Both the position numbers and the translations under genes were made by a program. This document shows positions 1 through 9,300 of a stretch of DNA of 27,661 bases, piece after piece. Position 1 is the stretch's first letter; each line of letters begins with the position of its first letter. The notes under the pieces are model-generated. The model worked only from the letters and a program-made list of their open reading frames with translations, ran no database searches and was not told the origin of the DNA. Source of the stretch: Selaginella moellendorffii (lineage: Eukaryota; Streptophyta; Lycopodiopsida; Selaginellales; Selaginellaceae); assembly GCF_000143415.4 (NCBI RefSeq), contig NW_003314445.1, positions 1 to 27,661 on the forward strand. The letters run 5' to 3'.

Positions 1-760
1 TCTGTGCACCATCTATCATCCCAGACGAGTCGATTCCTGTCATCCTCAGCAGTGGAGCTCCCTCGGGTTGCTGAGATAAAGCTCGGATAAGCCACGGCCA
101 CTGACTGCCATACAGTATCCCGTAGTCCACAATATGAATCCGCTTGGCTCCCTTGCACGCCTCGAGAATTATGTGATTCGAGATCACCTCGGTGGCGCTG
201 AACCACGGGAGGTTCATGCACAAAAGCCCCACGTAGCGCTTCTGAGAAACCTCTCTGGACAGAGCCGAGTAGAGCTGTGAACCACACCCTTTAAGCCTTG
301 CTACCAGTGCGTTGACGAAGAACAATGCGGTCCTTTCTAAGTGGCTGTTTTCGGATGTCACTGAGTTCTTGATCAATCCGATGAGATTGTAAACCTGTGC
401 CGAGTTCCTGGCTGCTACTGCTCTTGCGCACTCTCTGAGCAAGCTAAATACTTCCTGGTCGACCTGTTCTTGATCACTGTCCGGAGACTGGACGCAACCT
501 CTTATGATGGAATTCAGGTCGTCCATGTAAGCCTGGTATCTGTTCTGCTGCGGGGTTGCAACCTCCTGCTCGTCACTATCACTATCCCCGCCTAAAAGCA
601 TCTTGGAAAGGTAACTCAGCGCAGGATCGTCCAGCTGCAAAACAGGAGCCGCAACTGGAAGTGGTTCAATTCTTACTTGGTGTTGCAAAAGGGCCTTCTG
701 CAGCAGCGGAATCAAGCTGCCCGTTGTCATTTGCGACCTGTAGCCCTCTTCCTCCATCAT
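1..760 (-). CDS. GRAS-domain transcription regulator, N-terminal part (runs off left edge)
   Basis: Reading leftwards from an ATG at 758-760 (a second ATG follows at once, 755-757), the frame is open to the window edge, about 253 codons. After an acidic N-terminus of about 85 residues comes a leucine heptad repeat I region (start EVFSLLRECARAVAARNS) and then the VHIID motif as RIHIVDYGILYGSQWPW followed by LLRMTGID. Together these are diagnostic of the GRAS family. The wording GILYGSQWPWLIRAL is closest, by memory, to the LISCL (SCL9/SCL14) subgroup. Family knowledge: GRAS proteins are nuclear co-regulators in development and stress signalling. An in-frame TGA lies about 50 bases upstream of the ATG, which supports this start unless an upstream intron exists. 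The N-terminus is short for LISCL, which usually has several hundred residues before the GRAS domain. The C-terminal motifs (PFYRE, SAW) would lie outside the window. No stop or frameshift is seen. Confidence 0.88.
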   Translation of the reverse strand, partial: MMEEEGYRSQMTTGSLIPLLQKALLQHQVRIEPLPVAAPVLQLDDPALSYLSKMLLGGDSDSDEQEVATPQQNRYQAYMDDLNSIIRGCVQSPDSDQEQVDQEVFSLLRECARAVAARNSAQVYNLIGLIKNSVTSENSHLERTALFFVNALVARLKGCGSQLYSALSREVSQKRYVGLLCMNLPWFSATEVISNHIILEACKGAKRIHIVDYGILYGSQWPWLIRALSQQPEGAPLLRMTGIDSSGMIDGAQ

Positions 761-836
761 GACCTCGAAGTCAAAAACCCTCCAAGCCGGAAAGAATTCA
801 TATACAAGTCAAAAAGGTGTTCTGATTTACCTCAGA

Positions 837-860
837 AATGTGATCTCAATTGATCACATT
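837..860. repeat. 24-bp inverted repeat upstream of the GRAS start
   Basis: AATGTGATC, a 6-base spacer TCAATT, then GATCACATT: a perfect 9-bp inverted repeat about 80 bases upstream of the GRAS ATG. It could be a dimer-protein binding site or a hairpin in the leader. No function is shown. Confidence 0.5.
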
Positions 861-923
861 CCCCGAATTTCAGAGAAAGATCGTATCAAAAAAGTCAATA
901 GAAGGATCAGTGACTGCATGTTT

Positions 924-1740
924 TCACATAAAAACGTGACGTGGTCTTGCCTCCCACGACTTCTTGCCATTGTCGTATCTCAACAACAATGATCCCGCCT
1001 TGTCAAACTTGTACATCTGGTTGGAGTGCACAAAGCAGCAGTGCCGCTCCTGCAATCCAAGGAGGTCCGCCACTTCCCAGGAAAGATCTCGAGCTGAGAA
1101 AACAAACGTCGGGCCACCACAGCACAAGGTCACAACCATCTTGCTGTCATCGACGAGGAGGGCGTTGTGAAATCTGTTTTCCAGCGATGGTGGAAGGGGG
1201 AGAGGATCCCATCGATCCTCCACTGGTTTGTATACCTCAGCATCTGGTTCCTCCCCCATACTGTTGCCACCCACGATGTAGAGCTGACCCTCCATAGCCG
1301 CGGACACATAGCACTTTCGTCGATGCAGCATTGGCGCCGTGATGCTCCATCAATTTGTGTGTGCATTGAAGATGCTCACTGATTTGTTGCGGCCCCATCT
1401 CCCAAGAAGATAGAGCTTGCTGCCGATGGCCCTGCACTTGAATCCTCTCCTGGTGTCGAGCATGAAGCCCTACAAGGAGGAGGAGGTAATATCATCCATT
1501 CACTACTGGATTGAACGCAATGATTGAAAGCTCGTCCCTAAGCAACACCGTGGCAACAAGCAATTCCTTGTCCAATCCCTGGGTGGAGTGATCATCATAG
1601 AACTTGGCACTGGAGATGAGATTCCTCCATGCTCAGCTCACTTGGTACATCTGCTCATGGGATGAGAGTGACACTTGCAGGAGGCATTAGTAAGTGGCAT
1701 TGTTGTCCAGGCCAGGGATAAGCAACACTATTGCCGCCTC
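924..1740 (-). pseudogene. F-box/kelch-repeat protein pseudogene
   Basis: Read right to left. The segment near 1720-1610 looks like an F-box (LIPGL..., CLLQVSLSSHEQMYQVS, then AWRNLISSAKF). It is followed by FNPVVN and kelch-like blades (KCRAIGSKLYLLGRWGRN; RRKCYVSAAMEGQLYIVGG; DRWDPLPLPPSLENRF). Plant F-box/kelch proteins are substrate receptors of SCF ubiquitin ligases. This copy cannot be translated through. TAA is at 1687-1689, TGA at 1633-1635 (where the family has Arg, so CGA to TGA), there is a frameshift near 1475-1495, and TGA is at 1350-1352. The last 135 residues (1331-924) stay open and end in a TGA at 924-926. A pyrimidine-rich tract ending in AG at 1470 could mimic a splice acceptor, but splicing would not remove the other stops. 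Confidence 0.8.
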
Positions 1741-1823
1741 TTACTCTATTGATGATCGCCACTTCAACTGTAAAATTTGTCTCTTACTCTATTGATGATT
1801 GCTACTTCAATTGTCAAATTTTA
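1738..1823. repeat. Two tandem copies of a 43-bp repeat
   Basis: ctcttactctattgatgat begins at 1738 and again at 1781. The copies run to 1780 and about 1823 and differ by a few C/T changes. The pair abuts the 5' end of the F-box relic and lies just outside the Ty3 fragment, so it may be rearrangement debris. Confidence 0.8.
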
Positions 1824-1837
1824 TAGTTTGTGGTTGA

Positions 1838-2375
1838 CATTTCTAGCCAATAAAAGAATTTATGCAACTTCTCAGTCATACAATGATGTCTTATATATTT
1901 ACGTAGAATAGAAGAATCATGGTAGGTGTGGAAAAAGGGTGGAATAAATATTGAAGGTTTGATTAGCAGTAAATGATTATCAGGATTTGTCCTCTCAAAA
2001 TAAAAATAATTATTCTTAAAGCAATATTGAGAATGTAAATGCTGAAATGGCAAGTCATCAACAAATGATGTAAAATTCTCAAATCTATTGCAATGCTTTT
2101 AGATATGTGGCTTAACTTTTTGAGCCTCATGAACCTCATCAAGAGAAGGTAAATTTTGCTTTACACTTTATGAACACTGAACATCAAATATAACAACCAC
2201 TAACAACATGAAATCCTCATCTAAAAAATCCATAAATGTTAGAAAAACAAACTCGTAATAAACATAAAAAGATAGTAAAGAAGGGAGAAAAACTTGAAAA
2301 AAAGCATTAGCATCAACCATAAAACTCTTTAAGCAATAAACAATCTCAAAGTCATATATCTAAAACTTCAAAAGG
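1838..2375 (-). mobile_element. Decayed Ty3 pol fragment, same family as E1
   Basis: The reverse complement aligns base by base with E1 at about 18695-19230 (end of RNase H, linker and integrase zinc-binding region), with few length changes. The lowest part (about 2080 to 1838) is still open and reads LPFQHLHSQYC...PSIFIPPFFHTYHDS...MTEKLHKFFYWLEM, the counterpart of E1's H2C2 finger region; several zinc ligands have changed. Further upstream it is riddled with stops. In the 71-base stretch matching E1 18847-18917 I count 17 differences, all transitions (11 C to T, 4 G to A, 2 A to G on the sense strand). No LTR or duplication flanks it, so it is a truncated relic independent of E1 and in opposite orientation. 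Confidence 0.88.
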
Positions 2376-2613
2376 AGGGATCTCATCTCTAATGCCAAAT
2401 TCTACAATGATCACTTTGCACAGGGGTTGGATAAAGAGCCATAATGATCCTCAAGCAAGAGGATGAGCTTTTGATCATGGCATTCAATCCCAGGGGCGCG
2501 GACCATACTTGAGCTCACAAGTTGAGCTCAATTTTCAATTGTAATTTAGTACAAACATTATAAACTTTAAAATTTTAAGGTTATGGCGAACTTAATAATT
2601 TCATAATTCTCTA

Positions 2614-2788
2614 TGTGAGGGCCAAGTGTACGGCTACGATGCCGTATACTAATATTAGCGTAATGGGATTTTGGTAGCCGTTGGATTGGTTTCAATTCGG
2701 ACCACTTGCTCCTATATATAAGCTAGGGTTTTTGGGCTAATTAATATGCACATTTCTATATTCCCTTTCTATATTCCAAACACTCACA
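2614..2788 (+). repeat. E1 5' LTR
   Basis: 175 bp, TG...CA ends. It contains TATATATAAG at 2713-2722, a likely TATA box, and a small inverted repeat TACGGC/GCCGTA near its start. It matches 20310-20484 with 15 substitutions and no length change. Confidence 0.93.
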
Positions 2789-2789
2789 T

Positions 2790-2805
2790 TGGTGGAGTTG
2801 AGGGG
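2790..2805 (+). other. E1 primer-binding site, probably tRNA-Ala
   Basis: TGGTGGAGTTGAGGGG begins two bases after the LTR end. From memory of plant cytosolic tRNA-Ala (3' end ...CCCCGCATCTCCA plus CCA), 14 of 16 bases would pair. It does not match initiator tRNA-Met, which E2 and E3 appear to use. Confidence 0.6.
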
Positions 2806-2848
2806 CACCTTTGATTGTCTCTAGGGAGTGCTTGGATTTGGGATTTCA

Positions 2849-2960
2849 GTTTAGATCTAGCTTTTGCATTGTCTAAATCTAGCTTTTTCCATTTCCTTTC
2901 TTTTGTTCTTTCCTTTCAGAATTTTGGTTTAGATCTAGCTTTTTGCATTGTCTAGATTTA
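2849..2960 (+). repeat. Direct repeat in the E1 leader
   Basis: gtttagatctagct(t)tttgcattgtcta occurs at 2849 and again at 2927 (period about 78 bp), separated by a pyrimidine-rich tract. The whole leader 2806-3021 between primer site and gag ATG is CT-rich and has no gene. Confidence 0.7.
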
Positions 2961-3021
2961 CCATTTCTTTTCAGCTTTTTGTTATTTCTCTTCTTTTGCT
3001 CTTTCTTTTGCGTTCATCTTT

Positions 3022-3483
3022 ATGGCCAATCCGCCATCTCCTCCTTTGACTTTAGAGCAACAGTTGGTTCAATTGCTTGATGCTATGCGCTTGCAATTGA
3101 ACAACCAAACTCAGTTGATGGCGGCGTTCACAGCACATGGTACAATTCCTTCTGCTCTTGGTGCCAATCCTCGCGTTCGGCCGGAGTTCTTTCGTGGGAA
3201 TCCTAGGGATGATGTGTACCATTAGTTCAATCACTTCACAGTGGTTGCCACATATCATTCTTGGGATAATGCTCGACGTTTGCGTGAGTTCCCCATATGT
3301 CTCCAAGGGACGGCATTGTAGTGGTACAATGGATTGAGCGCAGCCACTTGTTCTTCCGGACGTCTTCAAACATGCCTTCGGACACGCCGACGATTGTGAT
3401 GATGCCTTCCAACAATTGCATCGTCTTTGCCAAGGGCCATCTGAGTCGGTGATGCAATTTGGTGTTCGTTTCCGAAGTCTTTT
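3022..3483 (+). pseudogene. gag: E1 gag, 5' part (cut by E2)
   Basis: Starts at ATG 3022 (MANPPSPPLTLEQQLVQLLD...) and encodes the capsid-like part of Gag, which forms the virus-like particle. TAG stops at 3223-3225 and 3319-3321 interrupt it; the second lies just before WYNGL, a conserved Gag position. Near 3355-3365 the frame shifts by +1, after which the reading ...HAFGHADDCDDAFQQLHRLC...VRFRSL is open to the insertion point. The reading frame crosses exactly into 16357 once E2 and one ctttt copy are ignored, which proves that E2 landed in a gag gene. Not functional. Confidence 0.85.
3479..3483. repeat. E2 target-site duplication, left copy
   Basis: ctttt immediately precedes the E2 LTR at 3484. 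The identical ctttt lies at 16352-16356, directly after the other LTR. Gag sequence of E1 is continuous across the pair. Confidence 0.95.
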
Positions 3484-3701
3484 TGTTAGGATGTGAATTC
3501 AATCAAAAAGGTTGTGATCCATTAATGAGTGATTCACATGAGAAACAAGAGAAGAGAAAAGGCTCAAAGCCTGGAAGAAGAAGAAGAGAACAACAAAAAC
3601 CTAGCCTCCCCCTTTGTGCCAGTCGAACCATATATGTCTCGTACGGATCCCCCCGTCGTCCCGCATCCGTACTAGTTATGAGCCAAGAATAGCTCATAAC
3701 A
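3484..3701 (-). repeat. E2 3' LTR
   Basis: 218 bp. In element orientation it starts TGTTATGAGC and ends CACATCCTAACA. It contains two perfect inverted repeats: GTTATGAGC/GCTCATAAC at 3675-3700 (8-base loop) at the LTR tip, and GTACGGAT/ATCCGTAC at 3641-3672 (16-base loop). Confidence 0.95.
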
Positions 3702-3715
3702 TTACCCCCCACTTT
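3702..3715 (-). other. E2 polypurine tract and pol stop
   Basis: On the minus strand caaagtggggggtaa abuts the 3' LTR and would prime plus-strand DNA synthesis. Its last three bases are the TAA that ends the polyprotein, so coding runs right up to the LTR. Confidence 0.8.
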
Positions 3716-5169
3716 GAAAAGCTCTATCCTTAGAGCTGGCTGGTAACATAGGATCCCACTGAAACAGGTGCACCAGACGATCAAACTCCTGTTGAGAAAG
3801 CCAGGTATCTGCATCCCCCCCAGTGTTCATCCAGCGAACCAGATAATGCTTAATCGTACGTCGACGCAGCTGACGAGTCTCCACATCGATCACCTTATCT
3901 GGCACAACCAGATGCTGGTCCCCCAACGATCGGACTGGAACTTCCACTGTCGGCATGGGAGTAGGACCATAATGCAACTTGAGCTCAGAAACGTGGAACA
4001 CATCATGGAGCTTGCACCCTTGAGGAAGAGCCAGCCGAAATGCCACCTCATTAATCCTTTCAATCACCTGAAAAGGACCGAAGTAGCGTTGAGTCAGCTT
4101 GGATCGAGAGCCCGCTCGACGGCCTAGAGTGTGACGATGGGGGCGGAACTTGATGTACACCAGGTCGCCAATAGCGAATGTTCGAAAACTCCGATGCTTG
4201 TCAGCTTGAAGTTTCATGGTTGCACGAGCTGCCTCCAACCTGCTATGAACTTGTTGATGCAACTCCCGAATGGTCTCTAGATGTCCAGAAACTGTCACCT
4301 CTGGGACCGGAAGAGCAGGAGCTGGCCAACTTAGGATTCGACGCCCATAGAGAATCTCCAAAGGAGCAAACCCTGTAGCAGAATGACAGGCCGAATTATA
4401 TGCGAATTCAAGCCAGTGCAGCCATGATGTAGGACGATCCAGTGTGTAACCCCTGAGAAATACCTCCATTGTCTAGTTGGTTCGTTCTGTCTGCCCATCC
4501 GATTGGGGATGATATGCTGAACTGAAACTGAGCTTGGTCCCAAGAGCTGAAAAAAGGTGACGCCAGAATGAGCTGAGGAACTTCGGATCCCGGTCAGAAA
4601 CAATCTCCCGAGGCAGACCATGGAGGCAAATCACTTCTCGAGAAAACAACTCGGCTATCCCTGCTGCAGACACTGAACTTGTCGTAGGCAGAAACCGAGC
4701 TGTCTTGCTGAAACGGTCAACCACCACCATTATCATGTCTTTTCCTTGGCAACGAGGCAGACCCCCCACAAAGTCCATGGAAATGCTAGTAAAGGGACCA
4801 TTTGCAACTGGTAACGGCTGGAGAAGACCTGGAGAAGCCACTGTCTCTGTCTTTACCACTTGACATACCGGACATTCTTGAATCCACGCCTTCACTTCTC
4901 GCTGCATGCCTTTCCAAACAAAGCGAAGCTTGATGGCCGCCAATGTTGCTGCCACCCCGGGATGTCCAGCAAGAATTCCCTGATGACACTCACGGAAAAT
5001 TTCTTGCCGCAGTGGATGCTTGTTGTTGAGAAACACTCGTCCCTTTGACCAGAGAATGCCATCAATGAGGACCAGCTTGGGATGTTGCTCCCCATTCTGA
5101 AGCCGCTCTAGAATCTGTTGAAGGGCCACATCTTGTGCGTACCCCTCCCGAATCTGCTCTACGTACTCC

Positions 5170-5174
5170 GGCTG
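5170..5174. repeat. E3 target-site duplication, left copy
   Basis: ggctg directly before the E3 LTR; the same ggctg lies at 12436-12440 directly after the second LTR. The E2 pol frame (…SRLQP / PEYVEQ…) is continuous across the pair. Confidence 0.95.
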
Positions 5175-5753
5175 TGTCGCGCATGTGACTTCGGGTATCA
5201 AAAGTTACCTGTCGACTAGTCCTTACGGACACTCTTACCTTACTGCCACGATGGCAGGAAGTCGGTATTGCTGGACCCTTTATTAGTCCCTCTTGTGCTA
5301 GTGGAGTTAACTGGGCATTTCGAGTGTACTTAGACCAGACGAGCATAAGGACGGAATTCCTACGTGTTATTAGCTAAGCATACTTAGCCCGGTAAGGAGT
5401 TCCCGTCTCGTTATGTCTTGCACTGGCTAGTGACAAGAACCCTCGCGTATTGAGATTGGTCCCTCAATATCGCTACATGATAGCTTACCGTGTCTGCCAA
5501 ACACCCTCGCTATCATGCCCTTTGTGTTAGTCTCATTTCGGTCCCAAATGCTAATTATGGAAAGTGTCCAGATTTGCTCATTTGGCATATCTACGGAATG
5601 TAGAGGTTGGCCTAAACACAATGGTGTTCGTCCCGTGTCCAAATTCACAATCTAGGGACATTCCATATTTAGTAAGTTTCGAGCTTGTCCCAGAGACTAA
5701 CTCCTGATACTAAGGGAGGCTTGGGGTGAAAGCCCAAAGCGTGTGTTCCTCAA

Positions 5754-5810
5754 GGGGGGGGGGGCTATGGGGGGTTCCAAATGTATAGTAGGGATAGTGG
5801 GTAGGTCGGG
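5754..5810 (+). promoter_or_regulatory. G-tract cluster, possible G-quadruplex
   Basis: G11 at 5754-5764, G6 at 5769-5774, then GGG at 5791, 5799 and 5808. The same cluster occurs in the 3' LTR near 11869 with G10. The first two runs alone could satisfy a four-tract quadruplex pattern. This is a sequence pattern only. Confidence 0.45.
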
Positions 5811-6188
5811 CATGGCCGACCAACCTGAGGCATAGTCTAGCTCCCGCTTGCGTGCCTGTCCTTGTTCTGCGTCCGGCTTGGGTCTAAGCCCAAGTTCCAT
5901 TCCATGCTAGCTGGTGGAGTACCCATATCCTCACGTTAGGCCACCGGTATGCCGAAATAGTGCCAGACTCTGTTTGGCTCCGTTTTGTGTGCTGGTCCTG
6001 GCATTGGGATGCTGGTTACTCTAGGACTGTTCCAAGTTGCTCCGGGCTCCTGTCCCTTTGCTCCTTGGGTTGTATGCTCGGGAGTTACTCTATGGTCCGG
6101 TTCCATCACTCCTTGGCTCCACGCTTGGGAGTTTGGCACCGTTCCTTCGTTCAGTGGCCCAAGGCCCTGAACCTCGGGTTCTTATGGA

Positions 6189-6314
6189 CACGTGGCATGG
6201 ACATGTGGCATGTGACACGTGGCATCTGTCACATGGCACAAAGAGGGTTTAGGTTCTGCTTCGTGGTGTTATCCTATAGTAAATCACCATAGGATAAAGG
6301 GTCAAAACCACGTG
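6189..6314 (+). promoter_or_regulatory. G-box/ABRE-like array in E3 5' LTR
   Basis: CACGTG at 6189-6194, 6216-6221 and 6309-6314, with decayed versions CATGTG (6202-6207) and CACATG (6230-6235). The first four sit 13-14 bases apart and each is followed by GC (CACGTGGC is the core of plant ABA-response/G-box elements bound by bZIP and bHLH factors). The 3' LTR keeps all of them intact. Confidence 0.6.
6270..6296 (+). repeat. Hairpin in E3 5' LTR
   Basis: TATCCTAT, 11-base loop, ATAGGATA: a perfect 8-bp inverted repeat 25 bases before the LTR end, also present at 12384-12410. It may be an RNA structure near the transcript end. Confidence 0.6.
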
Positions 6315-6323
6315 CGCTACATT

Positions 6324-6334
6324 TGGTATAAGAG
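6324..6334 (+). other. E3 primer-binding site, tRNA-Met type
   Basis: TGGTATAAGAG starts two bases after the LTR and matches the usual plant initiator-tRNA-Met site TGGTATCAGAG at 10 of 11 positions. Confidence 0.75.
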
Positions 6335-9300
6335 AAAGAGTCTCAGCGAGTACTATTCAATGAGATGGGGCAACTAGTCTTGTTGCATACGCAGAGATGA
6401 AAATGATGATCCGAGTGGGTACACGTTTGGGTGCAAAGGCTTTGCAATTGGTTCCTTGGATTTGGATATTGTTACCTTATTGTACCTTATGATGTGAGCT
6501 TGCGCTTGGGCTTATAGGATGGATTTGAGTTGTTCCGGTAGCACGAGTTTAAGCTTGAGCTCGTGAGTGAGGCACATTAGCAACTCGAGGTTACACTTTG
6601 AGTTGGCAGGATTAATGTTAGCCTATCGGTGGTTCCATGAGTTGTTCCATGTACCGTGGGTGAAAGCAAACCTCCCTGGGTTTGCTATGAGTGGCAAATA
6701 GGCTGGTCCGTAGCTGTTTAGCACGGCACTAGTGGATCCTTCCTAGGCATGATTATAGACTGATTATAGATCAATCAAGACTTTAAGGGATTAGTCTATT
6801 GGTTCAAATAGTCATGGCCGTGCTCTCTTATAAACTTTTCTTCGATTGAACTGAAGGCAGTGCGAAAGCAAGTTTGAGGTTTGGTCAAAGATGAGACCGA
6901 AAAGAGAGTCATCGGGGACGGAGGATCAAATACGTAAATCATTTTCTCTTCTTGGAGAGATGATTTGCAACGAGGTGTTAACTCATTGCTTGTGTTCACA
7001 TTATGCAATCAAGAGTCCCTACCTTGATGCATATTGGAGATGATGGTCTTACAAATGGTGAGTTGTGGGATGGATAGCGGTGAAACGTTATACCATTTTG
7101 TCTAAGCTTGCTATTGGAAGACTTGGGTTGCAATGCTCAATTCTTTTTCCGGAGAACCTTGCTATTGCTCTTTGAGTAGCTTGGTGTTGGATTAGTGTTG
7201 AGTTTGGTCGGAAAGAGAGTGGCATGAGCTTGTCCGTGTTGTGAACAAAAGTTAGTGGTGTTGGTGTTGTAAATCTCTATCAATGGGGTGTGGCATTTAT
7301 GTTGCATTTTGTCGAATCGAGTTAGCACTTGATATTCACATAAACCTTTGCAATAGTGACATGGGCATTGTTCATAGTGTTGCTTGATTGATGATCAAGT
7401 CATTGTGATTTATATCATATCCATGTGATAATGAGCAATATGTTTACGAAGTTGCTTGGTTAAATGATGATCAACCCCAAAGTGGTTGATGGAGAAGCTA
7501 GTCTACTTGCATGAAGTAGCATTGTAGTAGCTTTAACTAGATTCTCGAAGATGGTCCATTATGCTAAGCTTAAGTTGGTACCAAGTTTGCCCACTAAAGT
7601 GTTGGACAAGGGTTATAACATTCATTTATTATAGCTCGTCGGTTGATCCATTAGCACTTGGAGTAGATTATTGGATGGAGAAGGTGTGTAGTTGGGGCAT
7701 TGACATCACTAGCACTTGTGTTAGTGGAAGTGGCATTGTTGATTCGAGTGATGAGGGATTTTCCTTAGAGCTTGATTTTCCATGTCATTTTTCTGGTTAG
7801 TGTTTTAGCTTCACATTGGATCTTGAAGGTGATTGAAGAAAAGTGTTAGTGCAATGTGGATATCCGAAGATGTGGTCTTCGTGATCAAGCCTTGGATGTT
7901 CATTTTGCACTTTGCGGATGTCGAATGTCAAAATGGGCAAAGATGTTCGAGGCTTAAGCATATTGTTGGACATGAGAATTTGTGTTGAGGTGAACCTATG
8001 TGAAGTTGTTTGTAGGAGGAAGTTGGTTGAGTCTTGAAAGTTTGCAATCCTGGACTAAGAGTCATTCTTTCTCTAGGATGGAAAATTTTCCACAAATTTT
8101 CTTAGACTTTTCCAATGGCTGATCTGTTGGTCACTTTGCTCGAAAACCATTCCATTTTCGAAAACCAGTACAAACTAGTGAAGGGGTTGGAGTTGACTTC
8201 GGTTGGCTTAGATCTTAGTAGGTAGTTTGTATGATGCGACCCGAAAGGGATGCTAACTTTTGGGGCTAAAGCAATTGAGTTGGATAGAGTCTGGAGTTGG
8301 TGTAGAAAAGTGGCCGTAGCACTTTTCTAGAAAGGTGACCCTTGTGCCTTTTTTTTTCTAGCGTTGTGCTTGGTGGCAGTTTGCACCTTGGATTATGTTA
8401 GACTCTATGAGAGTAGTGAGCTCTCACTGATCTTGTCTTGGTCTTGGTGGCTCTCCACCTTGGCTGAGGATGGTGATGTCCAACTTAGTTGTTTGAGGTT
8501 GAGATGTTGGTACCCGTACTATAGCTTTGTCTATAAGGAGGTTGTGTACCGATATGAGTTCATCTCATGGTCTTCACTTTCGTTTCGGCTGAGTGTTGAT
8601 CATGCATAGTTAGCCTCTTCAAAGCATGCTCAGAGCTAGTGGCTAAATGTTTTAGTAAGCTTATTGCGGTTAAGTTGGATTTGAGTGGTCATTTAGTTTG
8701 TGCTTGTCTATGAACTTTTATCTCGTACCTGGGGTATCACGTTCATATTGGGCAAGTATATAACTTGATGACAAGAGTTGGTGTTTGGGTCTTGTGAAGG
8801 CAAGTTGAGGAGTGATTGTTAGTTGCTTTGTGACTAGTGATTACTTGTAGACTTCGTCAAGGACCGTTGACACTTGCTTTGCTCGATGATGATTTAGCAG
8901 TGATGGGCTTGCTTTACCGGATGGTGTTGCGGAGGATCGTGTCGTTAGACTTACATGAGTTTTTCATGTTGGCATGTTGACTCTACCTCTGTTGATATCA
9001 TTTGGTTACATTTAGTCCATAGTGTTGGATTTCATTGAGTCTTGGACGTGGTGAATCACTCTTTGATGATGTGTTATCTATAACTGAGTATTGTTGGAGG
9101 ATTGGTCTTGGATACTGATTAAGGTATCTTCGACCTTGGTTAGCTTGGTTGCTAGAGAGCTTTGGGTGGTGATTCACTTGTGCTTTCTTCTAGCTTTGTT
9201 CTAGTGTTGATAGCATTGAAGTGATACCTTGTCGTTGACCTTGTTGATATTGAGATCTGAGTGAATGAGATATCCTTCCAGGATTGATATTGAGTTTCAT

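Larger units (their letters stand above)
3702..5174 (-). pseudogene. pol: E2 pol, distal part: integrase and chromodomain
   Basis: Continues the frame interrupted at 12436 by E3. An HHCC zinc region (HQGILAGHPG...CPVCQ) is followed by the integrase core: Asp at 4773-4775 (MDFVGGLP), Asp at 4593-4595 (VSDRDPKF), Glu at 4485-4487 (GQTERTN). Next come a GPY/F-like motif (YFGPFQVIERI) and a C-terminal chromodomain (VIDVETRQLRRR, YLVRWMN, TWLSQQEF). The chromodomain keeps two tryptophans, but the usual N-terminal aromatic cage residue is not evident. A TAG at 4473-4475 directly follows TERTN, where relatives have Gln, consistent with CAG to TAG. The product ends FQSGG at the LTR. Integrase would join cDNA to the host chromosome; this copy is dead without readthrough. 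Confidence 0.93.
5175..6321 (+). repeat. E3 5' LTR
   Basis: 1,147 bp. It contains an 11-G run at 5754-5764 followed by several further G tracts, a cluster of G-box-like motifs (6189-6235) and a hairpin (6270-6296). It would act as promoter for the element. Confidence 0.95.

Noticed and set aside
1470-1490. Possible 3' splice acceptor (CT-rich tract plus AG) in the F-box/kelch region
   Set aside because: The tract is better explained as the Leu-Pro-rich coding segment of the gene; other in-frame stops remain even if it were spliced.
7561-8609. Small open frames (79-81 codons) in the E3 interior
   Set aside because: Length expected by chance in 5 kb, with no recognisable motif and no match to Gag or Pol.
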